Assembly: GCA_963835535.1 (NCBI GenBank)
Contig: CAWIFL010000003.1
Coordinates: 62,001-126,000 of the forward strand
Length of the DNA: 64,000 nucleotides
From: Fen-1245 sp963835535
Lineage (GTDB): Bacteria > Gemmatimonadota > Gemmatimonadetes > Gemmatimonadales > JACORV01
Direction: 5' to 3'
The translations under genes were made by a program, and so were the position numbers. Each line of letters opens with the position of its first letter. The stretch's first letter is position 1. Shown here piece after piece: positions 8,657-14,938 of this stretch. The notes below the pieces were generated by a model. That model made no database searches. It was not told where the DNA came from and saw only the letters and a list, made by a program, of their open reading frames with translations.

Positions 8657-9241
8657 CTGAAGCTCATCGTCGGGCTCGGCAATCCCGGCGCAGCCTACGC
8701 CGACACGCGGCACAACGCCGGGTTCTGGCTGGCCGACGCCCTCGCCGAGCGGTGGCGGCTGCCGAAGTTCCGGCGCGAGCCCCCGTCCCTGGCGACCGGC
8801 GGCCGGACGCGGTTCGGCGCCGTGCATCTGCTCAAGCCCCAGACCTTCATGAACGACTCCGGGCGCGCGCTCTCAGGGCTCGCGCCCGCCGAGCCGGGCG
8901 GCCCCCTCGAGGATCTCCTCGTGCTGGTGGACGAGGTGGCGCTCCCCGTCGGCTACTTCCGCATCCGGGCCCGGGGCAGCGCCGGAGGGCACAACGGTCT
9001 CAAGAGCGTCGAGGCCACGATCCGCACGCGAGAGTACGCGCGCCTCAGGATCGGCGTCGGCCCCAAGCCGGAGCACGTGGAGGACCTCGCCGATCACGTC
9101 CTCGACACGATGCCGCGGGACGAGCGGCGGGCCATCGAGGAGCTGATGCCCACGATGTGCGAGGCGGTGGAGTGCTGGATGGCCGAGGGCGCCGAGCGCG
9201 CGATGACCCGCTTCAACCGCCGCGTGCAGAAGGAAGCGTGA
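8657..9241 (+). CDS. pth: Peptidyl-tRNA hydrolase, apparent CTG start
   Basis: About 194 residues, the family length. Releases peptide from peptidyl-tRNA that has dropped off ribosomes. The conserved N-terminus KLIVGLGNPGAAYADTRHNAGF contains the key Asn (GNPG) and the catalytic His (RHNAGF). Later motifs KPQTFMNDSG and RGSAGGHNGLKS are present. Between the in-frame stop near 8597 and this N-terminus there is no ATG, GTG or TTG; the first plausible start is CTG at 8657, giving (M)KLIVGLG. A GTG at 8822 would delete the catalytic His, so it cannot be the functional start. The stop overlaps the GTG of hppA (GTGA). Confidence 0.88.
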   Translation: MKLIVGLGNPGAAYADTRHNAGFWLADALAERWRLPKFRREPPSLATGGRTRFGAVHLLKPQTFMNDSGRALSGLAPAEPGGPLEDLLVLVDEVALPVGYFRIRARGSAGGHNGLKSVEATIRTREYARLRIGVGPKPEHVEDLADHVLDTMPRDERRAIEELMPTMCEAVECWMAEGAERAMTRFNRRVQKEA

Positions 9242-11277
9242 ACGCCCTGATCGCCCTCTGGGCCGCGCCCGCCGGCGCGGCGGGCCTGCTCGCCGCCGCG
9301 CTGGTCTTCCGCTGGATCGAGCGGCAGCCCGCAGGATCGGAGACGATGCGCGACGTCGCCCGGCGCATCGCGGCCGGCGCCCGGATCTTCCTCACGCGCG
9401 AGTACGCGGCCCTCGTGCCGTTCGTCGTGGTCGTCGCCGCGCTCCTGGCCCGACTGATCGGCCCCTGGACCGGCCTCGCCTACGCGGCCGGCGGCGCCTG
9501 CTCGGTGCTCGCCGGGCTCTTCGGGATGAGCGCGGCGACGCGCGCCAACGTGCGCACGGCCGAAGCGGCGCGCGCGCGGGGCCGCGGCCCGGCGCTCACG
9601 CTCGCGTTCCTCGGCGGCTCGGTGATGGGCCTGGCGGTGGCCGGCCTGGGCCTCCTGGGGATCGGCGCCGTCCTCTGGCTGCGCTGGCAGGGCGGCCCGA
9701 TCGAGAACGATCCCGCCTGGCGCGCGTTCTCGCAGATCATCACCGGGTTCGCGATGGGAGCCTCCTCCGTCGCCCTGTTCGCGCGGGTGGGCGGCGGCAT
9801 CTTCACCAAGGCCGCGGACATCGGCGCCGACCTCGTGGGGAAGACCGAAGCCGGCATCCCGGAGGACGACGCGCGCAACCCCGCCACGATCGCCGACAAC
9901 GTCGGGGACAACGTGGGCGACGTGGCCGGGATGGGCGCCGACATCTTCGAGTCGTACGTCGGCGCGGTGATCGCGACGATCGCCATCGGCGCCACGCTGC
10001 CGGGGATCGCGGACCGCCTCAACGCGGTCGCCCTGCCGGTCGTCTACGCGATGTGCGGGCTGGCGGCGAGCCTGGTGGCCATCGCGGCGGTGCGGTTCCT
10101 GGAGCGGGGCAGCCCGGCGGCCGCGCTGCGGCTCGCGACCTTCCTGGCCGCGGCGCTCTTTCTCCTCGCCGCCTGGCTGGTGACGCCGCGCCTCCCCCTC
10201 GCCCTGACCGTCGCCGGGCGCCTCGCCCAGCCGCTCGGCCCCTTCTGGGCGGTGCTGGCGGGCACGGCGGCCGGGGTGCTGATCGGCTGGTCCACGGAGT
10301 ACTACACCGGCGCCGGCCCCGTGCGCGCCATCGCCGAGGCCGCCCTCACCGGCCCGGCCACCAACGTGCTGGCCGGCCTGGCGGTCGGGATGCGCTCGAC
10401 CGTCGTGCCGCTGCTGGTGATCTGCGCCGGGATCGCGCTCTCCTACGCGGCCGCCGGGCTGTACGGCATCGGCGTGGCGGCCGTCGGGATGCTCGCGACC
10501 ACCGGGATCACGATGTCGGTGGACGCCTACGGACCGATCGCCGACAACGCGGGCGGCATCGCCCAGATGAGCGGCCTCGGGCCCGAAGTGCGGGCGATCA
10601 CCGACGGCCTCGACGCGCTCGGGAACACCACGGCCGCCATCGGCAAGGGGTTCGCGATCGGCTCGGCGGCGCTCACCGCCCTGGCGCTCTACAGCGCGTA
10701 CACGACGGCGGTCGGCCTCACCAGCCTCAACCTCGTGGACCACCGGGTGGTGATCGGGCTCTTCCTCGGGGGCCTCGTCCCCTTCTTCATCGCCGCGCAC
10801 ACGCTGACGGCGGTCGGCCGGGCGGCCCAGGAGATGGTCGAGGAGGTGCGCCGCCAGTTCCGCGAGATCGCGGGGCTGCTGGCCGGCACGGCGCAACCCG
10901 ACAGCGACCGGTGCGTGGCCATCGCCACCCACGCGGCGCTGCGGCAGATGGTCGTGCCGGGCCTCGTCGCCGTGCTCGCGCCGCCGCTCGTCGGCAAGGT
11001 GCTTGGCGTCGCCGGCCTCGGCGGCTTCCTGGCCGGGGCGACGCTCACCGGCGTCCTGCTGGCGCTGTTCATGGCCAACGCCGGCGGCGCGTGGGACAAT
11101 GCGAAGAAGCACATCGAGGGCGGCGCGTTCGGCGGCCGGGGTTCCGAGCCGCACAAGGCCGCCGTCGTCGGCGACACCGTGGGCGACCCGTTCAAGGACA
11201 CGAGCGGACCCGCGATGAACATCCTGATCAAGCTGATGAGCGTGGTGAGCCTGGTGCTGGCGCCGTGGCTGATCTGA
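9238..11277 (+). CDS. hppA: Membrane-bound ion-translocating pyrophosphatase, K+-dependent type
   Basis: About 679 residues from GTG 9238, overlapping the pth stop. Couples PPi hydrolysis to H+ and/or Na+ pumping across the inner membrane. Around 16 membrane helices; the substrate-binding Asp-rich loops are visible: ADIGADLVGKTEAGIPEDDA, then NPATIADNVGDNVGDVAGMG, and near the C-terminus GDTVGDPFKDTSGP. The GNTTAAIGKGFAIGSA segment has Ala where K+-independent enzymes carry Lys (GNTTKA), which places it in the K+-dependent subfamily by known family rules. Whether it pumps Na+ or H+ cannot be decided from what I can see. The C-terminal Lys-containing motif (NAKKHIEGG) is intact. Confidence 0.95.
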   Translation: MNALIALWAAPAGAAGLLAAALVFRWIERQPAGSETMRDVARRIAAGARIFLTREYAALVPFVVVVAALLARLIGPWTGLAYAAGGACSVLAGLFGMSAATRANVRTAEAARARGRGPALTLAFLGGSVMGLAVAGLGLLGIGAVLWLRWQGGPIENDPAWRAFSQIITGFAMGASSVALFARVGGGIFTKAADIGADLVGKTEAGIPEDDARNPATIADNVGDNVGDVAGMGADIFESYVGAVIATIAIGATLPGIADRLNAVALPVVYAMCGLAASLVAIAAVRFLERGSPAAALRLATFLAAALFLLAAWLVTPRLPLALTVAGRLAQPLGPFWAVLAGTAAGVLIGWSTEYYTGAGPVRAIAEAALTGPATNVLAGLAVGMRSTVVPLLVICAGIALSYAAAGLYGIGVAAVGMLATTGITMSVDAYGPIADNAGGIAQMSGLGPEVRAITDGLDALGNTTAAIGKGFAIGSAALTALALYSAYTTAVGLTSLNLVDHRVVIGLFLGGLVPFFIAAHTLTAVGRAAQEMVEEVRRQFREIAGLLAGTAQPDSDRCVAIATHAALRQMVVPGLVAVLAPPLVGKVLGVAGLGGFLAGATLTGVLLALFMANAGGAWDNAKKHIEGGAFGGRGSEPHKAAVVGDTVGDPFKDTSGPAMNILIKLMSVVSLVLAPWLI

Positions 11278-11299
11278 TCCGGAACCGAAAGGAAGCCCG

Positions 11300-12760
11300 A
11301 TGAGCCCCAAGCGTGTCCTTCTGGCCTTCGCCGTCACCTTCGCCTGCGCGCTCGCGGTCTTCACCCTGCCCCGCTTCGTCTGGAACACCGTGACCTCCGC
11401 GGTGGCCCAAACGCCGGGGTCCGGGGCCCGGGATCAGGCGTCCGGGGCTCCGACCGTTCAAGCCCCGGTCCCCGGAAGCCGGAACCCGGACTCCGTTCAG
11501 ACCCCGGCGCCCGGCCCCCGGACCCCGGCACCCATCTCGCTGCCGATGCGGCTCACCGGCCTGCTGGGGATGGCGCTGATCCTGGCGATCGGCTACGCGT
11601 TCAGCCGCAACCGCGGCGCCATCAACTGGCGGACCATCGGCTGGGGCCTCGGGCTCCAGATCGCCTTCGCGATCTTCGTGCTGCGGGTGCCGTTCGGGCA
11701 GGAGCTGTTCCGGTGGCTCGGCGCGGTGGTGACCCGGATCCTCAGCTTCTCGTACGTGGGATCGGAGTTCGTCTTCGGTGACCTCGGCGCCCAGCACTCC
11801 AAGATCGGCGTCGTGTTCGCCTTCCAGATCCTGCCGGCGATCATCTTCGTCTCCGCCCTGTTCGCGATCCTGTACTACCTCGGCATCATGCAGATCGTGG
11901 TGAAGGCGATGGCGGTCGCGATGAACAAGCTGCTCCAGGCGAGCGGCGCCGAGAGCCTCAACGTCGCGGCCTCGATCTTCATGGGCCAGACGGAGGCGCC
12001 GCTCACCATCCGGCCGTTCCTGAACAAGATGACGCGTTCGGAGCTGATGACGGTGATGACGGCGGGCATGGCGCACGTCTCCGGCGCGATCATGGCGGCC
12101 TACATCGCCTTCGGCATCGAGGCGCGCCACCTGCTCACCGCGGTCATCATGACGGCGCCGGGCACGATCATGATGGCGAAGCTCCTCGAGCCGGAGACCG
12201 AAGTGCCGGAGACCCTCGGCACCGTGAAGCTGGACATCCCGATGACGGACGTGAACGTGGTGGACGCGGCGTCGCGGGGCACCGGCGAGGGACTGTACCT
12301 GATGCTGAACGTGATCGCGATGCTCATCTCGTTCATCGCGATCGTCGCGCTCATCAACGGCGGCTTCGGCTGGGTGCACGGGGTCGTCCCGTGGTTCCCG
12401 GCCGACCTCCAGACCGTGCTCGGGTGGATCGGGCGGCCGGTCGCCTGGGCGATGGGGGTGTCGTGGCACGACAGCGGCACCGTCGGCGGCCTGCTCGGCA
12501 CGCGCGCGGTGTTGAACGAGTTCATCGCGTTCGCGCAGCTGGGCCCGATGCGCTCGACGCTCGACCCGCGCTCGTTCACCATCGCCTCGTTCGCCCTGTG
12601 CGGCTTCGCCAACTTCAGCTCCGTCGGCATCCAGATCGGCGGGATCGGGGCGCTGGCGCCCGAGCGCAAGCACGATCTCGCGCGGCTCGGGTTCCGGGCG
12701 ATGCTGGCGGGGACGCTCGCGAACTTCATGTCGGCGACGATTGCGGGGCTACTCCTGTAA
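11300..12760 (+). CDS. nupC: NupC-family concentrative nucleoside transporter with repeat-derived N-terminal linker
   Basis: 486 residues. The C-terminal 400 (from about residue 80) match CNT symporters: the nucleoside-recognition segment GQTEAPLTIRPF, a gate-like region (MTAGMAHVSGAIMAAYIAFGI) and the C-terminal domain ending FALCGFANFSSVGIQIGG. It imports nucleosides with H+ or Na+. The N-terminus has a separate hydrophobic segment (residues 5-30) and then a Pro/Gly/Ala-rich linker (about 39-78). That linker is encoded by a heptamer-repeat inverted array at the DNA level, so it looks like a repeat element fixed in frame. The start ATG at 11300 follows GAAAGGAAGCCCG, a good ribosome site. 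Confidence 0.9.
   Translation: MSPKRVLLAFAVTFACALAVFTLPRFVWNTVTSAVAQTPGSGARDQASGAPTVQAPVPGSRNPDSVQTPAPGPRTPAPISLPMRLTGLLGMALILAIGYAFSRNRGAINWRTIGWGLGLQIAFAIFVLRVPFGQELFRWLGAVVTRILSFSYVGSEFVFGDLGAQHSKIGVVFAFQILPAIIFVSALFAILYYLGIMQIVVKAMAVAMNKLLQASGAESLNVAASIFMGQTEAPLTIRPFLNKMTRSELMTVMTAGMAHVSGAIMAAYIAFGIEARHLLTAVIMTAPGTIMMAKLLEPETEVPETLGTVKLDIPMTDVNVVDAASRGTGEGLYLMLNVIAMLISFIAIVALINGGFGWVHGVVPWFPADLQTVLGWIGRPVAWAMGVSWHDSGTVGGLLGTRAVLNEFIAFAQLGPMRSTLDPRSFTIASFALCGFANFSSVGIQIGGIGALAPERKHDLARLGFRAMLAGTLANFMSATIAGLLL
11414..11533 (+). repeat. GC-rich heptamer-repeat inverted array inside nupC
   Basis: Runs of 7-mers related to GGGGTCC / GGGGCCC / GGGATCA / GGCGTCC / GGGGCTC are followed by complementary 7-mers (GCCCCGG, TCCCCGG, AAGCCGG, AACCCGG) and a second set (CCCCGGC, GCCCGGC, CCCCGGA). 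CCGGGGCT and AGCCCCGG flank an 11-nt loop and form a perfect 8-bp stem. The whole array is translated without a stop as the linker of NupC. The architecture (7-bp period, arms of opposite sense) matches the arrays at 7836-7892 and 12765-12880. Confidence 0.7.
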
Positions 12761-12764
12761 GGCG

Positions 12765-12880
12765 GGAGAGGTGAGAAGGACGGGTGAGACGTGAGAGGTT
12801 GGCCCTCACGCCTTTGCCTCTCACGCCTTCCCCTCTCACTTCTCACTTGGCCTCTCACTTCTCACCTCTCACCTCTCACG
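12765..12880 (+). repeat. TCTCACN heptamer array with inverted arm, upstream of rpsF
   Basis: The left part (12765-12798) carries GGTGAGA-type 7-mers. The right part carries seven copies of TCTCAC plus one base at 12819, 12834, 12841, 12853, 12860, 12867 and 12874; the last four are head-to-tail without gaps. CGTGAGAGG (12790-12798) pairs perfectly with CCTCTCACG (12817-12825) around an 18-nt loop. The array fills nearly all of the space between the nupC stop and the candidate rpsF promoter. Confidence 0.85.
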
Positions 12881-12887
12881 TTATTAT
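12859..12887 (+). promoter_or_regulatory. Candidate promoter for the rpsF operon
   Basis: An AT-rich TATTAT (12882-12887) stands out in this GC-rich sequence and could be a -10. Seventeen bases upstream is TTCTCA (12859-12864), a 4-of-6 match to TTGACA that lies inside the heptamer array. Transcription would start near 12894, giving a leader of about 65 nt before the rpsF GTG. Assigned by pattern only. Confidence 0.4.
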
Positions 12888-12900
12888 TCGGGCCACATAC

Positions 12901-12959
12901 CACCTGCTCCCGCTCGACACCCGGCGGGGGCCGTTCAGACCAAAGGGAGGTGTTGGATC
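12901..12959 (+). promoter_or_regulatory. Candidate S6:S18 autoregulatory leader covering the rpsF ribosome site
   Basis: CACCT (12901-12905) is complementary to AGGTG (12948-12952), which is part of the strong Shine-Dalgarno GGGAGGTG just before the rpsF GTG. Inside, CCCGC (12909-12913) pairs with GCGGG (12924-12928), followed by a CCG at 12931-12933. Known S6:S18 leader RNAs use an SD-sequestering helix with a conserved CCG trinucleotide. The match here is structural and by eye, not by covariance model. Confidence 0.35.
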
Positions 12960-13307
12960 GTGACGCATCGTTACGAAGTCGTCTACATCTTCGACAGTGC
13001 GTTGGAGGAACCCGCCGTCAGCGAGAAGCTGACGAAGTTCCACGCGCTCCTGGGCGAAGGCGCGCAGGTCACCGTCAATCACTGGGGCAAGCGCACGCTC
13101 GTCTACAAGCTCAAGCGCCACGAGACGGGCTACTACGTCGTGACGCAGTTCGAGGCGGACGCGAAGCTGCTGCCCGAATTCGAGCGCGCCATCAAGCTGG
13201 ACGAGGGCGTGCTCCGGTTCCTGCTGGTGCGGGCCGAGGGCGAAGCGCCCGCGCCGCTGCCGGTGGAGGCCGCGGTGGCGGTCGGCGTTGAGGAGGAGGA
13301 GGAATGA
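12960..13307 (+). CDS. rpsF: 30S ribosomal protein S6
   Basis: 115 residues from GTG 12960, preceded by GGGAGGTG. Binds 16S rRNA together with S18 in the platform of the small subunit. The N-terminus THRYEVVYIFDSALEE and the segment WGKRTLVYKLKRHETGYYVV are typical of S6. The C-terminus has an Ala/Val-rich then Glu-rich tail (VEEEEE). The stop overlaps the rpsR start as ATGA, so the two partner proteins are translationally coupled. Confidence 0.96.
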   Translation: MTHRYEVVYIFDSALEEPAVSEKLTKFHALLGEGAQVTVNHWGKRTLVYKLKRHETGYYVVTQFEADAKLLPEFERAIKLDEGVLRFLLVRAEGEAPAPLPVEAAVAVGVEEEEE

Positions 13308-13525
13308 GGTCGCGCAGCAAGACGTGCCCGGTCTGCGAAGCGGGCGTCCGCGTGGTGGACTACAAGGATGACCGGACGCTGGGTCGGTTCCTGACCGATC
13401 GCGGCAAGATCCTGCCGAGCCGCCTGTCGGGGATGTGTGCCCGACACCAGCGTCAGCTCTCGACCGCCATCAAGCGGGCACGGCAGCTGATGCTGTTGCC
13501 CTACATCAAAGGGTACGGCCAGTAG
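13304..13525 (+). CDS. rpsR: 30S ribosomal protein S18
   Basis: 73 residues, standard size. Partner of S6 in 30S assembly. The motif YKDDRTLGRFLTDRGKILPSR is the S18 hallmark, and CPVCEAGV at the N-terminus carries the Cys pair seen in zinc-ribbon (C+) forms, though only part of a full site is visible. The start ATG at 13304 overlaps the rpsF stop codon. Followed directly by the DUF2232 membrane protein frame. Confidence 0.97.
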   Translation: MRSRSKTCPVCEAGVRVVDYKDDRTLGRFLTDRGKILPSRLSGMCARHQRQLSTAIKRARQLMLLPYIKGYGQ

Positions 13526-13598
13526 CCGCAGGCTCGGCCCGCTGATCCTCGGCGGGCTGAGTTACCTGACGATCTCGGTCATCGCGCCGATCGCGCTC

Positions 13599-14477
13599 GT
13601 GGTCGCCCCGCTCGCGCTGCTGCTCGGCGCGCAGCGACCGACCCGGCGCGACGCCGCCACAGCCGTCGTGCTCGCCGTGGCGGTCGTGTGGGTGTCGCTG
13701 GGCCCCGCCGACGGCTTCGCCCAGCTGGTGCGCGCGTGGATGGTCCTGCTCACGGCGAGTCTCGCGATCGTCGTGGCCTCAGGCCGGGCGAGCAGCTTCA
13801 TCTCCACCGCGCTGACCGCGGTGACGGGCGCCTTCGGCGCCGCCTTCGTCCTGGCGCTGATCACGCGGCTCTCCTGGGGCAAGGTGGTGTGGATGGCGGA
13901 GCGCTATTACGGGGCCATCGCGTCCTCGCTCATCCAGACCATCGCGGCCGCGCTCCCCGCGGGCGCCACGCCCGCGGCCGGCGGCCCGGATCTCGTCGCC
14001 ACCTTCCAGACCTCCTTGCTGGCCATCGTCCGCCTGGTGAGCAGCCTGTTCCCGGGCCTGGTGCTGCTCCAGTCGTTCGCGGCGCTGGCCCTGGCCTGGG
14101 CGCTCTACCACCGCCTCGGCCAGCGCCCGCAGGGCGAGCCGCTGGGAGCCCTGGCGTCCTTCCGGTTCAACGACCATCTCATCTGGGGGGTCGCCGGCTC
14201 GCTCCTGGTGCTGGTCGTGCCCCGCCTCGGGTGGATCAACGCCCTGGGCGGCAACTTGCTGGTGTTCTTCAGCGGCCTGTACGTAGTGCGAGGCGTGGCC
14301 GTCCTTTCGGCGGCCGCGGCGGCGGGCGTCATCGGCGGCCCGATCGCCATCCTCGCCGCGACGTTCCTGACGCTGTTCCTGCTGCCGGTCGCCGCGCTCG
14401 GCGCGCTGGCACTCGGCCTGACCGATACCCTGATGGACTGGCGGCGGCGCCTGGCGCGCGCCGTCCCGAAACCCTGA
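13599..14477 (+). CDS. DUF2232-like polytopic membrane protein between rpsR and rplI; start uncertain
   Basis: At least 292 residues with about eight hydrophobic segments, resembling YybS/DUF2232 proteins that often lie between rpsR and rplI in bacteria. The GTG at 13599 is the first standard start codon. The frame stays open and strongly hydrophobic upstream (LGPLILGGLSYLTISVIAP), back to near the rpsR stop, which suggests that a full first membrane helix is encoded. Possible starts there are CTG at 13542 or 13557; no ATG, GTG or TTG exists in frame between 13491 and 13599. The role is unknown. The next gene, rplI, begins 12 bp after its stop. Confidence 0.7.
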   Translation: MVAPLALLLGAQRPTRRDAATAVVLAVAVVWVSLGPADGFAQLVRAWMVLLTASLAIVVASGRASSFISTALTAVTGAFGAAFVLALITRLSWGKVVWMAERYYGAIASSLIQTIAAALPAGATPAAGGPDLVATFQTSLLAIVRLVSSLFPGLVLLQSFAALALAWALYHRLGQRPQGEPLGALASFRFNDHLIWGVAGSLLVLVVPRLGWINALGGNLLVFFSGLYVVRGVAVLSAAAAAGVIGGPIAILAATFLTLFLLPVAALGALALGLTDTLMDWRRRLARAVPKP

Positions 14478-14489
14478 GGAAGCAAGCCC

Positions 14490-14933
14490 ATGGACGTGAT
14501 TCTGCGTGAGAACGTGGACAAGCTCGGCGCCGCCGGCGAAGTGGTGAGCGTCAAGGACGGCTACGCCCGGAACTACCTGCTCCCGCGCGGGCTGGCCTAC
14601 CCGGCCACCGAAGGGAACAAGCACCGGCTGGAGGCGGAGTCGAAGTCGCGGGCGCGGCGGGCAGACGCCGAGGTCGCGAAGGCGAGCGAGGTCGCGGCGC
14701 GGCTCGAGGCCGTTTCGCTCTCCTTCACGATGAAGGCGGGCGAGGGGGACAAGCTGTTCGGCTCCGTGACGACGCACGACATCGCCGAGCGGCTCAAGGC
14801 CGAAGGGTTCGACGTGGACAAGAAGACCGTCGAGCTGGCCGAGCCCATCAAGGCGCTCGGCGTCTACAAGGTCCCGGTGCGTCTCCACCCCGACGTGAAG
14901 CCGGAAGTCCGGGTCTGGGTGGTCAAGGAGTAG
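14490..14933 (+). CDS. rplI: 50S ribosomal protein L9
   Basis: 147 residues, standard length. Binds domain V of 23S rRNA at the L1-stalk side. The N-terminal domain MDVILRENVDKLGAAGEVVSVKDGYARNYLLPRGLA is a clear L9 signature (family form VxxLGxxGdvV.VkdGYaRNyLiP.g.A). A long connecting helix follows (KHRLEAESKSRARRADAEVAK) and then the C-terminal domain (FGSVTTHDIAERLK). Ribosome site GAGGAAGC lies about 10 nt before the ATG. Confidence 0.97.
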   Translation: MDVILRENVDKLGAAGEVVSVKDGYARNYLLPRGLAYPATEGNKHRLEAESKSRARRADAEVAKASEVAARLEAVSLSFTMKAGEGDKLFGSVTTHDIAERLKAEGFDVDKKTVELAEPIKALGVYKVPVRLHPDVKPEVRVWVVKE

Positions 14934-14938
14934 CGAAC

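Noticed and set aside
8822..9241. GTG 8822 as start of pth
   Set aside because: It would remove the GLGNPG motif and the catalytic His, which are intact upstream in the same frame.
12819..12880. TCTCACN heptamers as a CRISPR or integration site
   Set aside because: The period is 7 bp with no spacers, no cas genes, integrase or tRNA nearby.
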